A stretch of DNA of 7,589 bases, taken from NCBI GenBank assembly GCA_964415435.1, contig CAYPZT010000039.1:1-7589 (forward strand), given 5' to 3'. The translations under genes and the position numbers were made by a program. Shown here piece by piece: positions 1 to 5,980 of the stretch (the first letter of the stretch is position 1; the number at the start of each line of letters is the position of its first letter). Below the pieces are notes generated by a model. It was given only the letters and a program-made list of their open reading frames with translations, was not told where the DNA came from and did no database searches. The stretch comes from CAYPZT01 sp964415435 (GTDB lineage Bacteria > Patescibacteriota > Microgenomatia > UBA1406 > GWC2-37-13).

Positions 1-553
1 GGGAGCCGAAAGTATTTATAACCAACCTCACCTGTCTTTCAAGTTCATTCTGATTATTAACCACACTTTTTGAAGTTATACCGGCCGAAGACCCTTGCGC
101 TACCGGTTTCACGATGAGTGGAAAATAAAGTTTCTTGTTTAGCTTATCTGAAGAGCTATAAAAAAGTTGGGAGGGAAGGGTTGGAACATTATTAGCACGC
201 AGCATATCTTTCATACGCGATTTATTTAGTACTAATGCTTGGGTTAATGAGTCCGAACCGGTAAAAGGAAGCTGCAGCATCTCTAGCATTCCTGGCAAGT
301 GTCCATATTTTTGATTACCATGAAGCCCCATTGAATAGTTAAAAACGAGATCGATTTTCTTTCGGTTTTTATAAAGCTTTAAGTATGCGTCTTCATTTGC
401 CTCGATAGGAATGATCCTGTGTGGCAGTTTGCGAAGATGTTTGAGGATGTAGTCTATTGTTGATTGATCATCGAAATCTGTCTCAAGCTGACTCCGTGGA
501 TCTTTTGGGTCCGGATATACGTGTCTTACGTTATAAAGGAATGCTATTTTCAT
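1..553 (-). CDS. D-alanine-D-alanine ligase-like ATP-grasp enzyme (C-terminus beyond window)
   Basis: I translated this frame by hand: 184 codons are visible from ATG at 553-551, and the frame is still open at the left edge. The N-terminal pre-ATP-grasp fold begins MKIAFLYNVR. A central stretch at residues 94-111 (QLPFTGSD...ALVLNK) matches the 'PYTGS...DK' region of Ddl enzymes. The ATP-binding lysine is seen in FPLIVKP (K149), followed by the glycine/serine loop QGSSAG (153-158). These are the standard Ddl ATP-grasp signatures, so ATP-dependent ligation of an amino acid or peptide carboxylate is well supported. D-Ala-D-Ala is the obvious candidate product for wall synthesis, but specificity cannot be read because the C-terminal half is missing. 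The start overlaps the stop of the upstream ATP-grasp gene (ATGA), so the two are very likely translated together. No Shine-Dalgarno sequence precedes it. Other ATP-grasp ligases of the same superfamily remain possible. Confidence 0.85.
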   Translation of the reverse strand, partial: MKIAFLYNVRHVYPDPKDPRSQLETDFDDQSTIDYILKHLRKLPHRIIPIEANEDAYLKLYKNRKKIDLVFNYSMGLHGNQKYGHLPGMLEMLQLPFTGSDSLTQALVLNKSRMKDMLRANNVPTLPSQLFYSSSDKLNKKLYFPLIVKPVAQGSSAGITSKSVVNNQNELERQVRLVINTFGS

Positions 554-1611
554 AAAAGCACCGGCGAGGCGTTCGGTATGGGCTGGCCACTTTTAAGAGT
601 ATTGATGATAAGTCTTTTTAGCACATCATCGAAATCTACATTGTAAAGATCGAGCACGGTGCCGAAGGCGCATTGCGACTCCTTGGGGCCGAGAGCCGGA
701 TTCGCGTTTGCGTCAATAAAATAATATCTTCCCGCCTCGTCCATTCTAATATCAAAACGGCCGTAATCATCCATTTTCAAAAGTTCAAACGCTTTTTTTA
801 CATAATTTTTTAGATTCTCATCCATTGGATATTTTTTATATTTATACTTATCCTCCTCACCCCATGCCGCCTCGAAGCTCACGATCTTATACTTTCCTCC
901 ATTGAGAAACACGCGTTCCCCGGCATACACTTTTTTATTGATCCCTTCGAAAATAAGAACTGTTAGTTCACGCCCCACCACAAACTCCTCAACAAGCACG
1001 GGCTGCTTATACACTCGCATTAATTCATCGATCTTCTTTCGGAGATCCCGTTCATTTTCAACAACCGAGTTTTCACTGATTTCAACACTACCATGAATTT
1101 CATTCAGTTTGACTATTAGTGGAAACCGCAGTTGGTAATCAAGAGGATCACCTGGTGAGTTGAATAACTGAAAGTGGGGGACAGGCACTCCATTTTGCAA
1201 AAGAAGCGTTTTCGTAAGAAATTTATTCGCATTGATGGCAAGACCCATTATTCCCGAACCGGTATAAGGAATATTCAAAAGTTCAAGGGTGGCAGGAATA
1301 ACCGGGGACAGATCTTCCTGGCCACGGATCGAGTCTACAAGATTCAAAACGAGATCCGTATTCTTTTTTTCAAGACGCTTCACCGAAGATTCATTACCGG
1401 GAAGGAGTGTCACTTCAAGTCCCATCTTTTCAAAATATTTTTTTATTATTTCCGATCGATGAAACACCTCCTCTTCTGTGATGAACTGCTGCTCGGTAGG
1501 GAAGTATTCTCTCTTGGCCTCTGAGTATAGGATACTAATGTGATTATGTTCCAGGAGAAGGTCACCATCTATGCTGGGTGGCTTTTCTTCGGTAGTCGCA
1601 TCATCAGACAT
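550..1611 (-). CDS. Diverged D-Ala-D-Ala ligase-like ATP-grasp protein
   Basis: This is a 353-residue ATP-grasp protein, near the usual Ddl length. Visible landmarks are a Rossmann-like N-terminus (about 23-90), PYTGSG (115-120), NKFLTK (129-134), FPLIVK with K168, VLVEEF with E208/E209, GRELTVLIFEG (213-223), YGRFDIRMDE (283-292) and the metal-binding region FIDANANPALG (298-308). D300, N302 and N304 replace the classic E-x-N-x-(N/M)-P-G. The ATP loop is degenerate: canonical KP..EGSS.G is here KLNEIHGSVEI, without the double serine and second glycine. An upstream in-frame ATG (1644) would add 11 residues. I chose the ATG at 1611 because the best promoter predicts transcription starting near 1640, inside that extension. 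The stop overlaps the start of the next ATP-grasp gene by 4 bases. The family is clear but the substrate is unknown; it may ligate something other than D-Ala, or have reduced activity. Confidence 0.85.
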   Translation of the reverse strand: MSDDATTEEKPPSIDGDLLLEHNHISILYSEAKREYFPTEQQFITEEEVFHRSEIIKKYFEKMGLEVTLLPGNESSVKRLEKKNTDLVLNLVDSIRGQEDLSPVIPATLELLNIPYTGSGIMGLAINANKFLTKTLLLQNGVPVPHFQLFNSPGDPLDYQLRFPLIVKLNEIHGSVEISENSVVENERDLRKKIDELMRVYKQPVLVEEFVVGRELTVLIFEGINKKVYAGERVFLNGGKYKIVSFEAAWGEEDKYKYKKYPMDENLKNYVKKAFELLKMDDYGRFDIRMDEAGRYYFIDANANPALGPKESQCAFGTVLDLYNVDFDDVLKRLIINTLKSGQPIPNASPVLL

Positions 1612-1646
1612 GTACAAAAAGTGTGAACTTAAAAATAGTATCATTT

Positions 1647-1674
1647 TTTATACTCGTTTCTGAAAAAAAGTCAA
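1647..1674 (-). promoter_or_regulatory. Promoter for the ATP-grasp gene pair
   Basis: On the minus strand, TTGACT (1674-1669) is followed by a 16-base spacer and TATAAA (1652-1647). This is a good sigma-70-like pair. The predicted start near 1640 would leave about 30 bases before the ATG at 1611, a real leader unlike most others in the window. It also rules against the longer start at 1644. The -35 lies within the region that precedes the divergent exchanger gene. Confidence 0.55.
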
Positions 1675-1691
1675 GGCCAATTTTAACTTTC

Positions 1692-1700
1692 TGCTACACT
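1692..1700 (+). promoter_or_regulatory. Possible extended -10 for the exchanger gene
   Basis: TGcTACACT is an extended -10 (TG-n-TACACT, four of six matches to TATAAT). No convincing -35 is seen at the usual distance. The hexamer ends 6 bases before the ATG at 1707, so the predicted transcription start would be at or on the start codon. It is weak alone but fits the pattern of the stronger promoters at 3866-3895 and 5228-5256. Confidence 0.35.
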
Positions 1701-1706
1701 GAATGT

Positions 1707-2672
1707 ATGCTTTCCCATATTTTAATTTTTGCTCTTTCATTTGTAGGCATATGGGTAGGTGCCGGTGTTACTATTGCGGCGGTCGAAAGGCTCTCTAAAA
1801 ATATAAAAATCTCTTCTTTTGCCGTATCTTTTCTTATCTTAGGTGCCTTTACATCAATAAGCGAATTTTCCGTGGGCGTTAATTCTGTGATAGACAATGA
1901 TCCGGAGATTTTTGTCGGTAATCTTATCGGCGCCAGTATAGTAATTTTCCTTCTCATTATTCCGCTTCTTGCTATCGTATCAAAACAAGTAAAGATAAAC
2001 AGCCAACTGCAGGGCAGCAATCTTATTCTCTCACTCCTTGTCATTGCCGCGCCAGTGATGCTCTCTCTGGATGGGAAAGTGGACAGACTTGATGCTCTTA
2101 TATCGCTTCTTCTTTTTGGACTTCTGGTCTTGATGATCGAAACAAAAAAGGGGCTTTTTGAAAGAGCAACAACTTTTATGAACTTCACGAAAGTGGAAAA
2201 TGAAAAGGAACTGTTAAGAATAGTAATGGGAGTAGTGGTCATATTCGTATCAAGTCATTTTGTAGTAGAAGAAACACTTGCAATCTCACAGCTCATTGGC
2301 CTTTCCCCGTTTCTCATAAGTCTTTTATTTATATCAATCGGCACGAATTTACCCGAACTATCATTCGTATTCCGATCGGTTCTTATAAGGGACAGCCAGG
2401 TTGCCTTCGGAGATTATGTAGGATCGGCATCTTTTAACACGTTTCTTTTCGGTATCCTGACCTTGTGGTACGGCAAATCGATCACCCTCACCAATAGCTA
2501 TCTTGTGAGTCTTGGTTTTCTCATTGTAGGACTTACCATGTTTTATCTCTTCGCAAAAAGTAGAAATACGGTGTCGCGCCTAGAAGGAGTCATCCTTCTA
2601 ACAATTTATATATTGTTTCTTGGATCGGAATACGTCCTACATTCCAATCTGCTTTCATTATTTGCGCGCTAG
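1707..2672 (+). CDS. Sodium/calcium exchanger (CaCA) family membrane protein
   Basis: This 321-residue integral membrane protein has about ten hydrophobic segments (roughly 4-26, 37-60, 67-92, 104-121, 128-145, 172-188, 202-222, 238-254, 264-284, 292-309). Two inverted alpha-repeats mark the CaCA family of cation antiporters. Repeat 1 has GAFTSISE (46-53) and GNLIGAS (71-77). Repeat 2 has GTNLPE (212-217) and GDYVGSASFN (235-244). A charged loop near 146-168 separates the halves. Repeat 2 looks intact, but repeat 1 has SE where PE is usual and lacks the small-polar and Asn positions after GNxxG. The expected role is Ca2+ (or another cation) extrusion coupled to Na+ or H+ entry across the cytoplasmic membrane, but ion choice cannot be read. 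An open frame extends upstream to 1623, but that extension covers the promoter region and looks unlike a membrane-protein N-terminus, so ATG 1707 is preferred. No Shine-Dalgarno sequence is seen. Confidence 0.87.
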   Translation: MLSHILIFALSFVGIWVGAGVTIAAVERLSKNIKISSFAVSFLILGAFTSISEFSVGVNSVIDNDPEIFVGNLIGASIVIFLLIIPLLAIVSKQVKINSQLQGSNLILSLLVIAAPVMLSLDGKVDRLDALISLLLFGLLVLMIETKKGLFERATTFMNFTKVENEKELLRIVMGVVVIFVSSHFVVEETLAISQLIGLSPFLISLLFISIGTNLPELSFVFRSVLIRDSQVAFGDYVGSASFNTFLFGILTLWYGKSITLTNSYLVSLGFLIVGLTMFYLFAKSRNTVSRLEGVILLTIYILFLGSEYVLHSNLLSLFAR

Positions 2673-2680
2673 AACTCTAC

Positions 2681-2710
2681 TTGCATTCGGCATTATCGTT
2701 TGAGTAGAAT
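2681..2710 (+). promoter_or_regulatory. Likely promoter for the hydrolase-thymidylate kinase gene
   Basis: TTGCAT (2681-2686), an 18-base spacer and TAGAAT (2705-2710) form a reasonable sigma-70-like promoter in the 50-base gap after the exchanger. The predicted start is near 2717, giving a leader of only about six bases. Read-through from the exchanger gene is also possible, because no terminator is visible between them. Confidence 0.4.
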
Positions 2711-2712
2711 GT

Positions 2713-2717
2713 AGAGG
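2713..2717 (+). promoter_or_regulatory. Shine-Dalgarno site of the fusion gene
   Basis: AGAGG lies five bases before the ATG at 2723. It is the only clear Shine-Dalgarno-like sequence at a gene start in this window, and it fixes the start codon. If transcription begins near 2717 the site would be mostly outside the mRNA, so it may serve a longer read-through transcript. Confidence 0.45.
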
Positions 2718-2722
2718 TTTAC

Positions 2723-3841
2723 ATGCTCAACATCTATTTTACCGCTTCTACCAGTGCCGACGGTGAGTTTCATACACAGCACAAGTATATTCTTGATTTG
2801 GTAAAAAAGTCAGGCTGTACCATCATCTCCGGAGAACAGATCGTTAACCCCAGACTCCTTAAAAAGGATGAAAAACTCAACAGGCAAATCATCTTTGAGC
2901 GAGAAAAAAGACTTATAGACCGGGCTGATTTAATTATTGCCGAAGTGACAAAACCTTCAACGGGTGTAGGAGGAGAGATCGTATATGCACTTACGAGAGG
3001 AAAACCTGTACTCGCACTCGTGTACAAAGAGAACGATGATAGACTGTCGCCTATGATTGCCGGAAACCCCTCCGATTTTTTATTTCTCGAACACTACGAC
3101 AACGATAATATTGAGCTTATACTGCGTGACTACTTGAAACATATCGACGATATCAGAAAAAGAAAAGGGAAACTCATCGTGATTGACGGGGGAGACGGTT
3201 CGGGCAAAACCACACAAGCCAAGCTACTTATCGAGTATTTGAAAAGTAAGAAAGTTCCCGTAAAATATGTTGACTTTCCTCGTTACTACACATCTTTTCA
3301 CGGCAGGACGGTAGGCAGATTTTTACGTGGAGAATTTGGGTCACTGAATCAAGTTTCACCTTATCTTGCCTCACTTGCCTATGCGCTGGACAGAGCATCG
3401 GTAAAAGAAGAGATGGAGAAGTTTCTTGGTACAGGAGGTTATATTATTGCAAACCGCTACGCTACATCAAATATGGCTCATCAGGGCGCGAAGTTTAAAA
3501 ATATGAAAGAGCGCGAAGAGTATCTGAAATGGGTATATGAACTTGAGTATAAAGTTCATAAAATTCCCAAGGAAGATGTTGTTATCTATCTATACGTGCC
3601 CTGGAAGGTAGGACATGAGTTGACTAAGACAAAAGACGAGCGTAAATATCTCAAAGGTGGAGTTGATATTCACGAGAAAAATATGGAGTATAGAAGAGAC
3701 GTGGAACAGATGTATTTATCGCTCGCCAAAAAAAACAAGCATTGGACTACCATAGATTGCATCGAAGGTGGCAGCCTTCTGGCTCCAAAAATAATTCAGG
3801 AGAAAATTCAGGAATTTTTGAAAACTAAAAAAATAATCTAG
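2723..3841 (+). CDS. tmk: Fusion: DNPH1/Rcl-like deoxynucleotide N-hydrolase + thymidylate kinase
   Basis: This is a 372-residue protein, far longer than the usual 200-220 of thymidylate kinase. Residues 1-140 resemble the nucleoside 2-deoxyribosyltransferase superfamily, specifically 2'-deoxynucleoside 5'-phosphate N-hydrolase (DNPH1/Rcl). It shows IYFTAS at 4-9, RADLIIAEVTKPS at 67-79, GVGGE at 81-85 with E85 where Rcl has its catalytic glutamate, and LSPMI at 108-112. The SIRGGR phosphate loop of Rcl is altered here (STSADG). Residues 149-372 are a thymidylate kinase: P-loop GGDGSGKTT (156-164), DFPRYY (184-189), the DR at 223-224, NRYATSN (244-250) in place of the DRY motif, and a LID-like segment around 301-326. 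The kinase converts dTMP to dTDP with ATP. The N-terminal half would cleave the base from deoxynucleoside monophosphates. The joint function, sanitation beside the kinase step, is inferred. The preceding AGAGG supports this start. Confidence 0.88.
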   Translation: MLNIYFTASTSADGEFHTQHKYILDLVKKSGCTIISGEQIVNPRLLKKDEKLNRQIIFEREKRLIDRADLIIAEVTKPSTGVGGEIVYALTRGKPVLALVYKENDDRLSPMIAGNPSDFLFLEHYDNDNIELILRDYLKHIDDIRKRKGKLIVIDGGDGSGKTTQAKLLIEYLKSKKVPVKYVDFPRYYTSFHGRTVGRFLRGEFGSLNQVSPYLASLAYALDRASVKEEMEKFLGTGGYIIANRYATSNMAHQGAKFKNMKEREEYLKWVYELEYKVHKIPKEDVVIYLYVPWKVGHELTKTKDERKYLKGGVDIHEKNMEYRRDVEQMYLSLAKKNKHWTTIDCIEGGSLLAPKIIQEKIQEFLKTKKII

Positions 3842-3865
3842 ACTGAGAGGCGGTGCGTCGATAAT

Positions 3866-3895
3866 TTGACAAATAACAATTGACTAAACTATAAT
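3866..3895 (+). promoter_or_regulatory. Near-consensus promoter for the Ig-domain protein and galU
   Basis: A perfect TTGACA (3866-3871) and a perfect TATAAT (3890-3895) are separated by 18 bases, in the 61-base gap after the kinase gene. The -10 ends only seven bases before the ATG at 3903, so transcription should begin at about 3902-3903 and give a leaderless mRNA. A second TTGACT at 3880-3885 is too close to the -10 to serve as its -35. Confidence 0.8.
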
Positions 3896-3902
3896 TCGCA
3901 TA

Positions 3903-4331
3903 ATGGATAAGAAGTTTACCGCTTTGACAGCAGTTTTTTTTCTTTCATTTCTTCTTTTCGCGACCTTGGTGGTCTTTAAGGCACCTATCACTACCTTTAC
4001 GCGCGCGAGTGAGGAAACGACGCCTTCTGCAGAAACCTCGAGAATGATCGTATATCCGCTATCACTTCCGGCTGACGGCACATCGGAGTCGGTAATTACT
4101 GTTTTTGTTGCCAACTCAAAAGAAAAACCCCTTCCAAACAAGATTGTTTCCGCCACAACATCACTCGGTCAGCTCAGTGCACAGTCCGTTACCTCTGAAG
4201 GTGCGAACGCGAAAGCGGAGTTTAAACTCAGTTCATCAACACCCGGGACAGCCCAAATAACTGTTACAATTGATAACTCAGTTAATTTAAAGCCCGTTAC
4301 AATAGAATTTACGCCTCCCTCACCGCAATAA
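3903..4331 (+). CDS. Small membrane-anchored or secreted protein with one bacterial Ig-like (Big_1-type) domain
   Basis: This 142-residue protein has a positively charged start (MDKK) and one hydrophobic segment at about 8-25. It has no lipobox cysteine and no obvious signal-peptidase site, so it is probably an N-terminally anchored extracytoplasmic protein, although cleavage cannot be excluded. Residues about 46-137 look like one invasin/intimin-type Ig-like domain: LPADGTSESVITVFVAN (55-71), KPLPNKIVSATTSLGQL (75-91), SEGANAKAEFKLSSSTPG (98-115), then a final beta-strand region. The composition is rich in Ser, Thr, Ala and Val, with no cysteine. The tail is Pro-rich (TPPSPQ). Nothing suggests catalysis; such domains usually serve as structural or adhesive modules at the cell surface. 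The gene follows a near-consensus promoter directly, lacks a Shine-Dalgarno sequence and ends three bases before galU, so the two are probably one transcript. The specific function is unknown. Confidence 0.8.
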   Translation: MDKKFTALTAVFFLSFLLFATLVVFKAPITTFTRASEETTPSAETSRMIVYPLSLPADGTSESVITVFVANSKEKPLPNKIVSATTSLGQLSAQSVTSEGANAKAEFKLSSSTPGTAQITVTIDNSVNLKPVTIEFTPPSPQ

Positions 4332-4334
4332 CCT

Positions 4335-5216
4335 ATGGCAAAACCTATCACTAAAGTCATTATTCCTGCCGCAGGATTCGGAACACGTTTTCTACCGCAG
4401 ACCAAGGCAATGCCGAAGGAGATGCTTCCTATCGTCGATAAGCCCGTCATTCAGTATGTGGTAGAAGAGGCGGTCATGTCCGGCATAAAAGACATTATTA
4501 TCGTGACAGGAGCAAACAAAAGGGCCATAGAAGACCACTTCGATGCACCCGACGAAGATCTGACCAAGAATTTGATTCAGGGAGAAAAGCATCATTTACT
4601 GCAGGAGGTAGAAAAGATTTCCAGAATGGCAAACTTCATCTATATTCGTCAAAAAGGTCCCTATGGGAACGGTACCCCCGTACTCTCGGCCGATCCGGTT
4701 ATAGAGAATGAGCCCTTTGCAGTACTCTGGGGTGATGAATTTATACACTCAAATCCACCTCGCTTAGCCCAGATGATCAAAGTGCACGAAAAACTGGGAG
4801 GAGTAGTAATATCGGGGGTTAAAATAGAAAAAAAAGAAGATCTGAAAAGATATGGTATTGCTGATCTTGATCACGTCGAAGGAAATATATATAAAATCAA
4901 ACAAATTATTGAAAAACCGGACCCAGAAACTGCACCGTCAAACATAGCAACCCACGGTGGCTACATACTGCCGCCAGATATATTCCCAGCCCTAAGAAGT
5001 ATTAAACCTGGCAAAGGCGGAGAGATTTGGCTCGTAGACGCCATAAATTTTCTCAAAGAACAAGGTGTACCCGTCTATACGGTCGTCATTGAGCAGGGGA
5101 AATACTACGACACAGGCAACAAACTTGAGTACATGAAGACAGTGGTGGAACGCGCCCTGCAGCATCCTGATATAAATGGTGAGTTTAGAGCATTTTTGAA
5201 GTCACTACCCCTCTAA
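4335..5216 (+). CDS. galU: UTP-glucose-1-phosphate uridylyltransferase (UDP-glucose pyrophosphorylase)
   Basis: At 293 residues this is the normal bacterial GalU length. It makes UDP-glucose from UTP and glucose-1-phosphate in the cytoplasm for glycan and glycolipid synthesis. The nucleotide-binding signature is AAGFGTRFLP (12-21), followed by TKAMPKEMLPIVDKP (23-37). IQYVVEEA (39-46), GPYGNGTPVLSA (108-119) and WGDEF (132-136, with D134 the likely metal ligand) follow. EKP with K194, APSNIA (200-205), GGEIWLVDAI (228-237) and YYDTGNKLEYM (257-267) complete the GalU set. Variants relative to the E. coli enzyme are GNGT for GLGH, GGY for GRY and IWLVDAI for IQLTDAI. The gene starts three bases after the Ig-domain gene, without its own Shine-Dalgarno sequence, so it is likely expressed from the promoter at 3866-3895. 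The GalU call is firm; use of another sugar-1-phosphate or nucleotide is possible but less likely. Confidence 0.94.
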   Translation: MAKPITKVIIPAAGFGTRFLPQTKAMPKEMLPIVDKPVIQYVVEEAVMSGIKDIIIVTGANKRAIEDHFDAPDEDLTKNLIQGEKHHLLQEVEKISRMANFIYIRQKGPYGNGTPVLSADPVIENEPFAVLWGDEFIHSNPPRLAQMIKVHEKLGGVVISGVKIEKKEDLKRYGIADLDHVEGNIYKIKQIIEKPDPETAPSNIATHGGYILPPDIFPALRSIKPGKGGEIWLVDAINFLKEQGVPVYTVVIEQGKYYDTGNKLEYMKTVVERALQHPDINGEFRAFLKSLPL

Positions 5217-5227
5217 TCCGCTTGTGG

Positions 5228-5256
5228 TTGAAAAAGAACTCACTCATTGATACAAT
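5228..5256 (+). promoter_or_regulatory. Strong promoter for the rpsB-tsf-frr operon
   Basis: TTGAAA (5228-5233), a 17-base spacer and TACAAT (5251-5256) preceded by TGa form an extended -10 promoter, five of six matches in each hexamer. The predicted start near 5263 leaves only about four bases before the rpsB ATG at 5267. It sits in the 50-base gap after galU and marks a new transcription unit. No S2-binding leader structure fits in so short a leader. Confidence 0.75.
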
Positions 5257-5266
5257 TACAAGATCT

Positions 5267-5968
5267 ATGCCAAACGTAAATAAACAGGTCGAGGAGTTAT
5301 TTGGTGTCCAGGCTCATCTGGGCCATAAGACAAACCGAATACATCCAAAGTCAAGAAAATTCATATATAAGATCGAGAATGGAGTGTCCATCATTGATCT
5401 TTCACAAACTGTAGAGTATTTCAATAAGGCAAAAGAAGCTGCACAAAATCTTGGTAAATCAGGAAAAAAACTACTTGTTGTTGCTACTAAAAAAATTGCC
5501 TCATCCTTTATAGAGGAAACCTGTAAAAAAAACGGAGTGCCGTACATTGTTACGAAGTGGCCTGCCGGATTCATCACAAACTTTGAAACTCTCCTTAAAA
5601 ATATCAATAAACTCAAAACGATGCAGGAGGAAAAGGAAAATGGCACATGGGCAAAGCTTGTAAAACATGAGCAGACAGAACTTGGAAGGACACTCGCTAA
5701 ACTGGAGAGGCACTATGGCGGTCTCGTCTCTCTCACTAATGTTCCTGATGCTCTTTTCATCGTAGACATAAAGAAGGAAAAAAACGCGGTTAACGAAGGT
5801 AAGATGATTCGCATTCCTCTCATCGCCATAACTGACACAAACGTCAATCCTGATCTTATTGATTACCCCATACCAGCAAACGATGACTCTCTTACCTCTG
5901 TCGAATATATCGCTACCCAAATCATTGAGGCATACACAAAAGGCCGTGAAAAAGCCGGCACGAAATAA
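5267..5968 (+). CDS. rpsB: 30S ribosomal protein S2
   Basis: This 233-residue protein is close to the usual S2 length. Family landmarks are AHLGHKTNRIHPKSRKFIY (16-34), the counterpart of the 'HFGHqtrrWNPKM' region, then NGVSIIDLSQTVEYF (38-52), WPAGFITNF (98-106, usual WPGGTLTNF), LERHYGG (146-152), NVPDALFIVDIKKEKNAV (158-175), IPLIAITDTN (183-192) and DYPIPANDDS (199-208). S2 binds the head-body junction of the 30S subunit and is needed for S1 docking or mRNA positioning. The open frame runs upstream to 5222, but that extension covers the promoter. The family N-terminus and the promoter both point to ATG 5267. There is no Shine-Dalgarno sequence. tsf follows after 12 bases, the classical rpsB-tsf arrangement. 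Confidence 0.96.
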   Translation: MPNVNKQVEELFGVQAHLGHKTNRIHPKSRKFIYKIENGVSIIDLSQTVEYFNKAKEAAQNLGKSGKKLLVVATKKIASSFIEETCKKNGVPYIVTKWPAGFITNFETLLKNINKLKTMQEEKENGTWAKLVKHEQTELGRTLAKLERHYGGLVSLTNVPDALFIVDIKKEKNAVNEGKMIRIPLIAITDTNVNPDLIDYPIPANDDSLTSVEYIATQIIEAYTKGREKAGTK

Positions 5969-5980
5969 TATCATATACCT

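Noticed and set aside
1612..1644. Longer N-terminus (ATG 1644) for the diverged ATP-grasp protein
   Set aside because: The best promoter (1674-1647) predicts transcription starting near 1640, downstream of that ATG, and the extra 11 residues are hydrophobic and unlike the family.
1623..1706. Upstream in-frame extension of the exchanger
   Set aside because: It overlaps both promoter regions and adds a polar stretch before the first membrane helix; ATG 1707 fits the family better.
3842..3865. Possible terminator after the thymidylate kinase fusion
   Set aside because: No stable GC hairpin followed by a T-run could be found in the gap.
3880..3885. Second TTGACT as an alternative -35 before the Ig-domain gene
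   Set aside because: It is only four bases from TATAAT; the TTGACA at 3866 has the right spacing.
5222..5266. TTG start for rpsB at 5222
   Set aside because: The extension contains the -35 and -10 hexamers and has no counterpart in S2 proteins.
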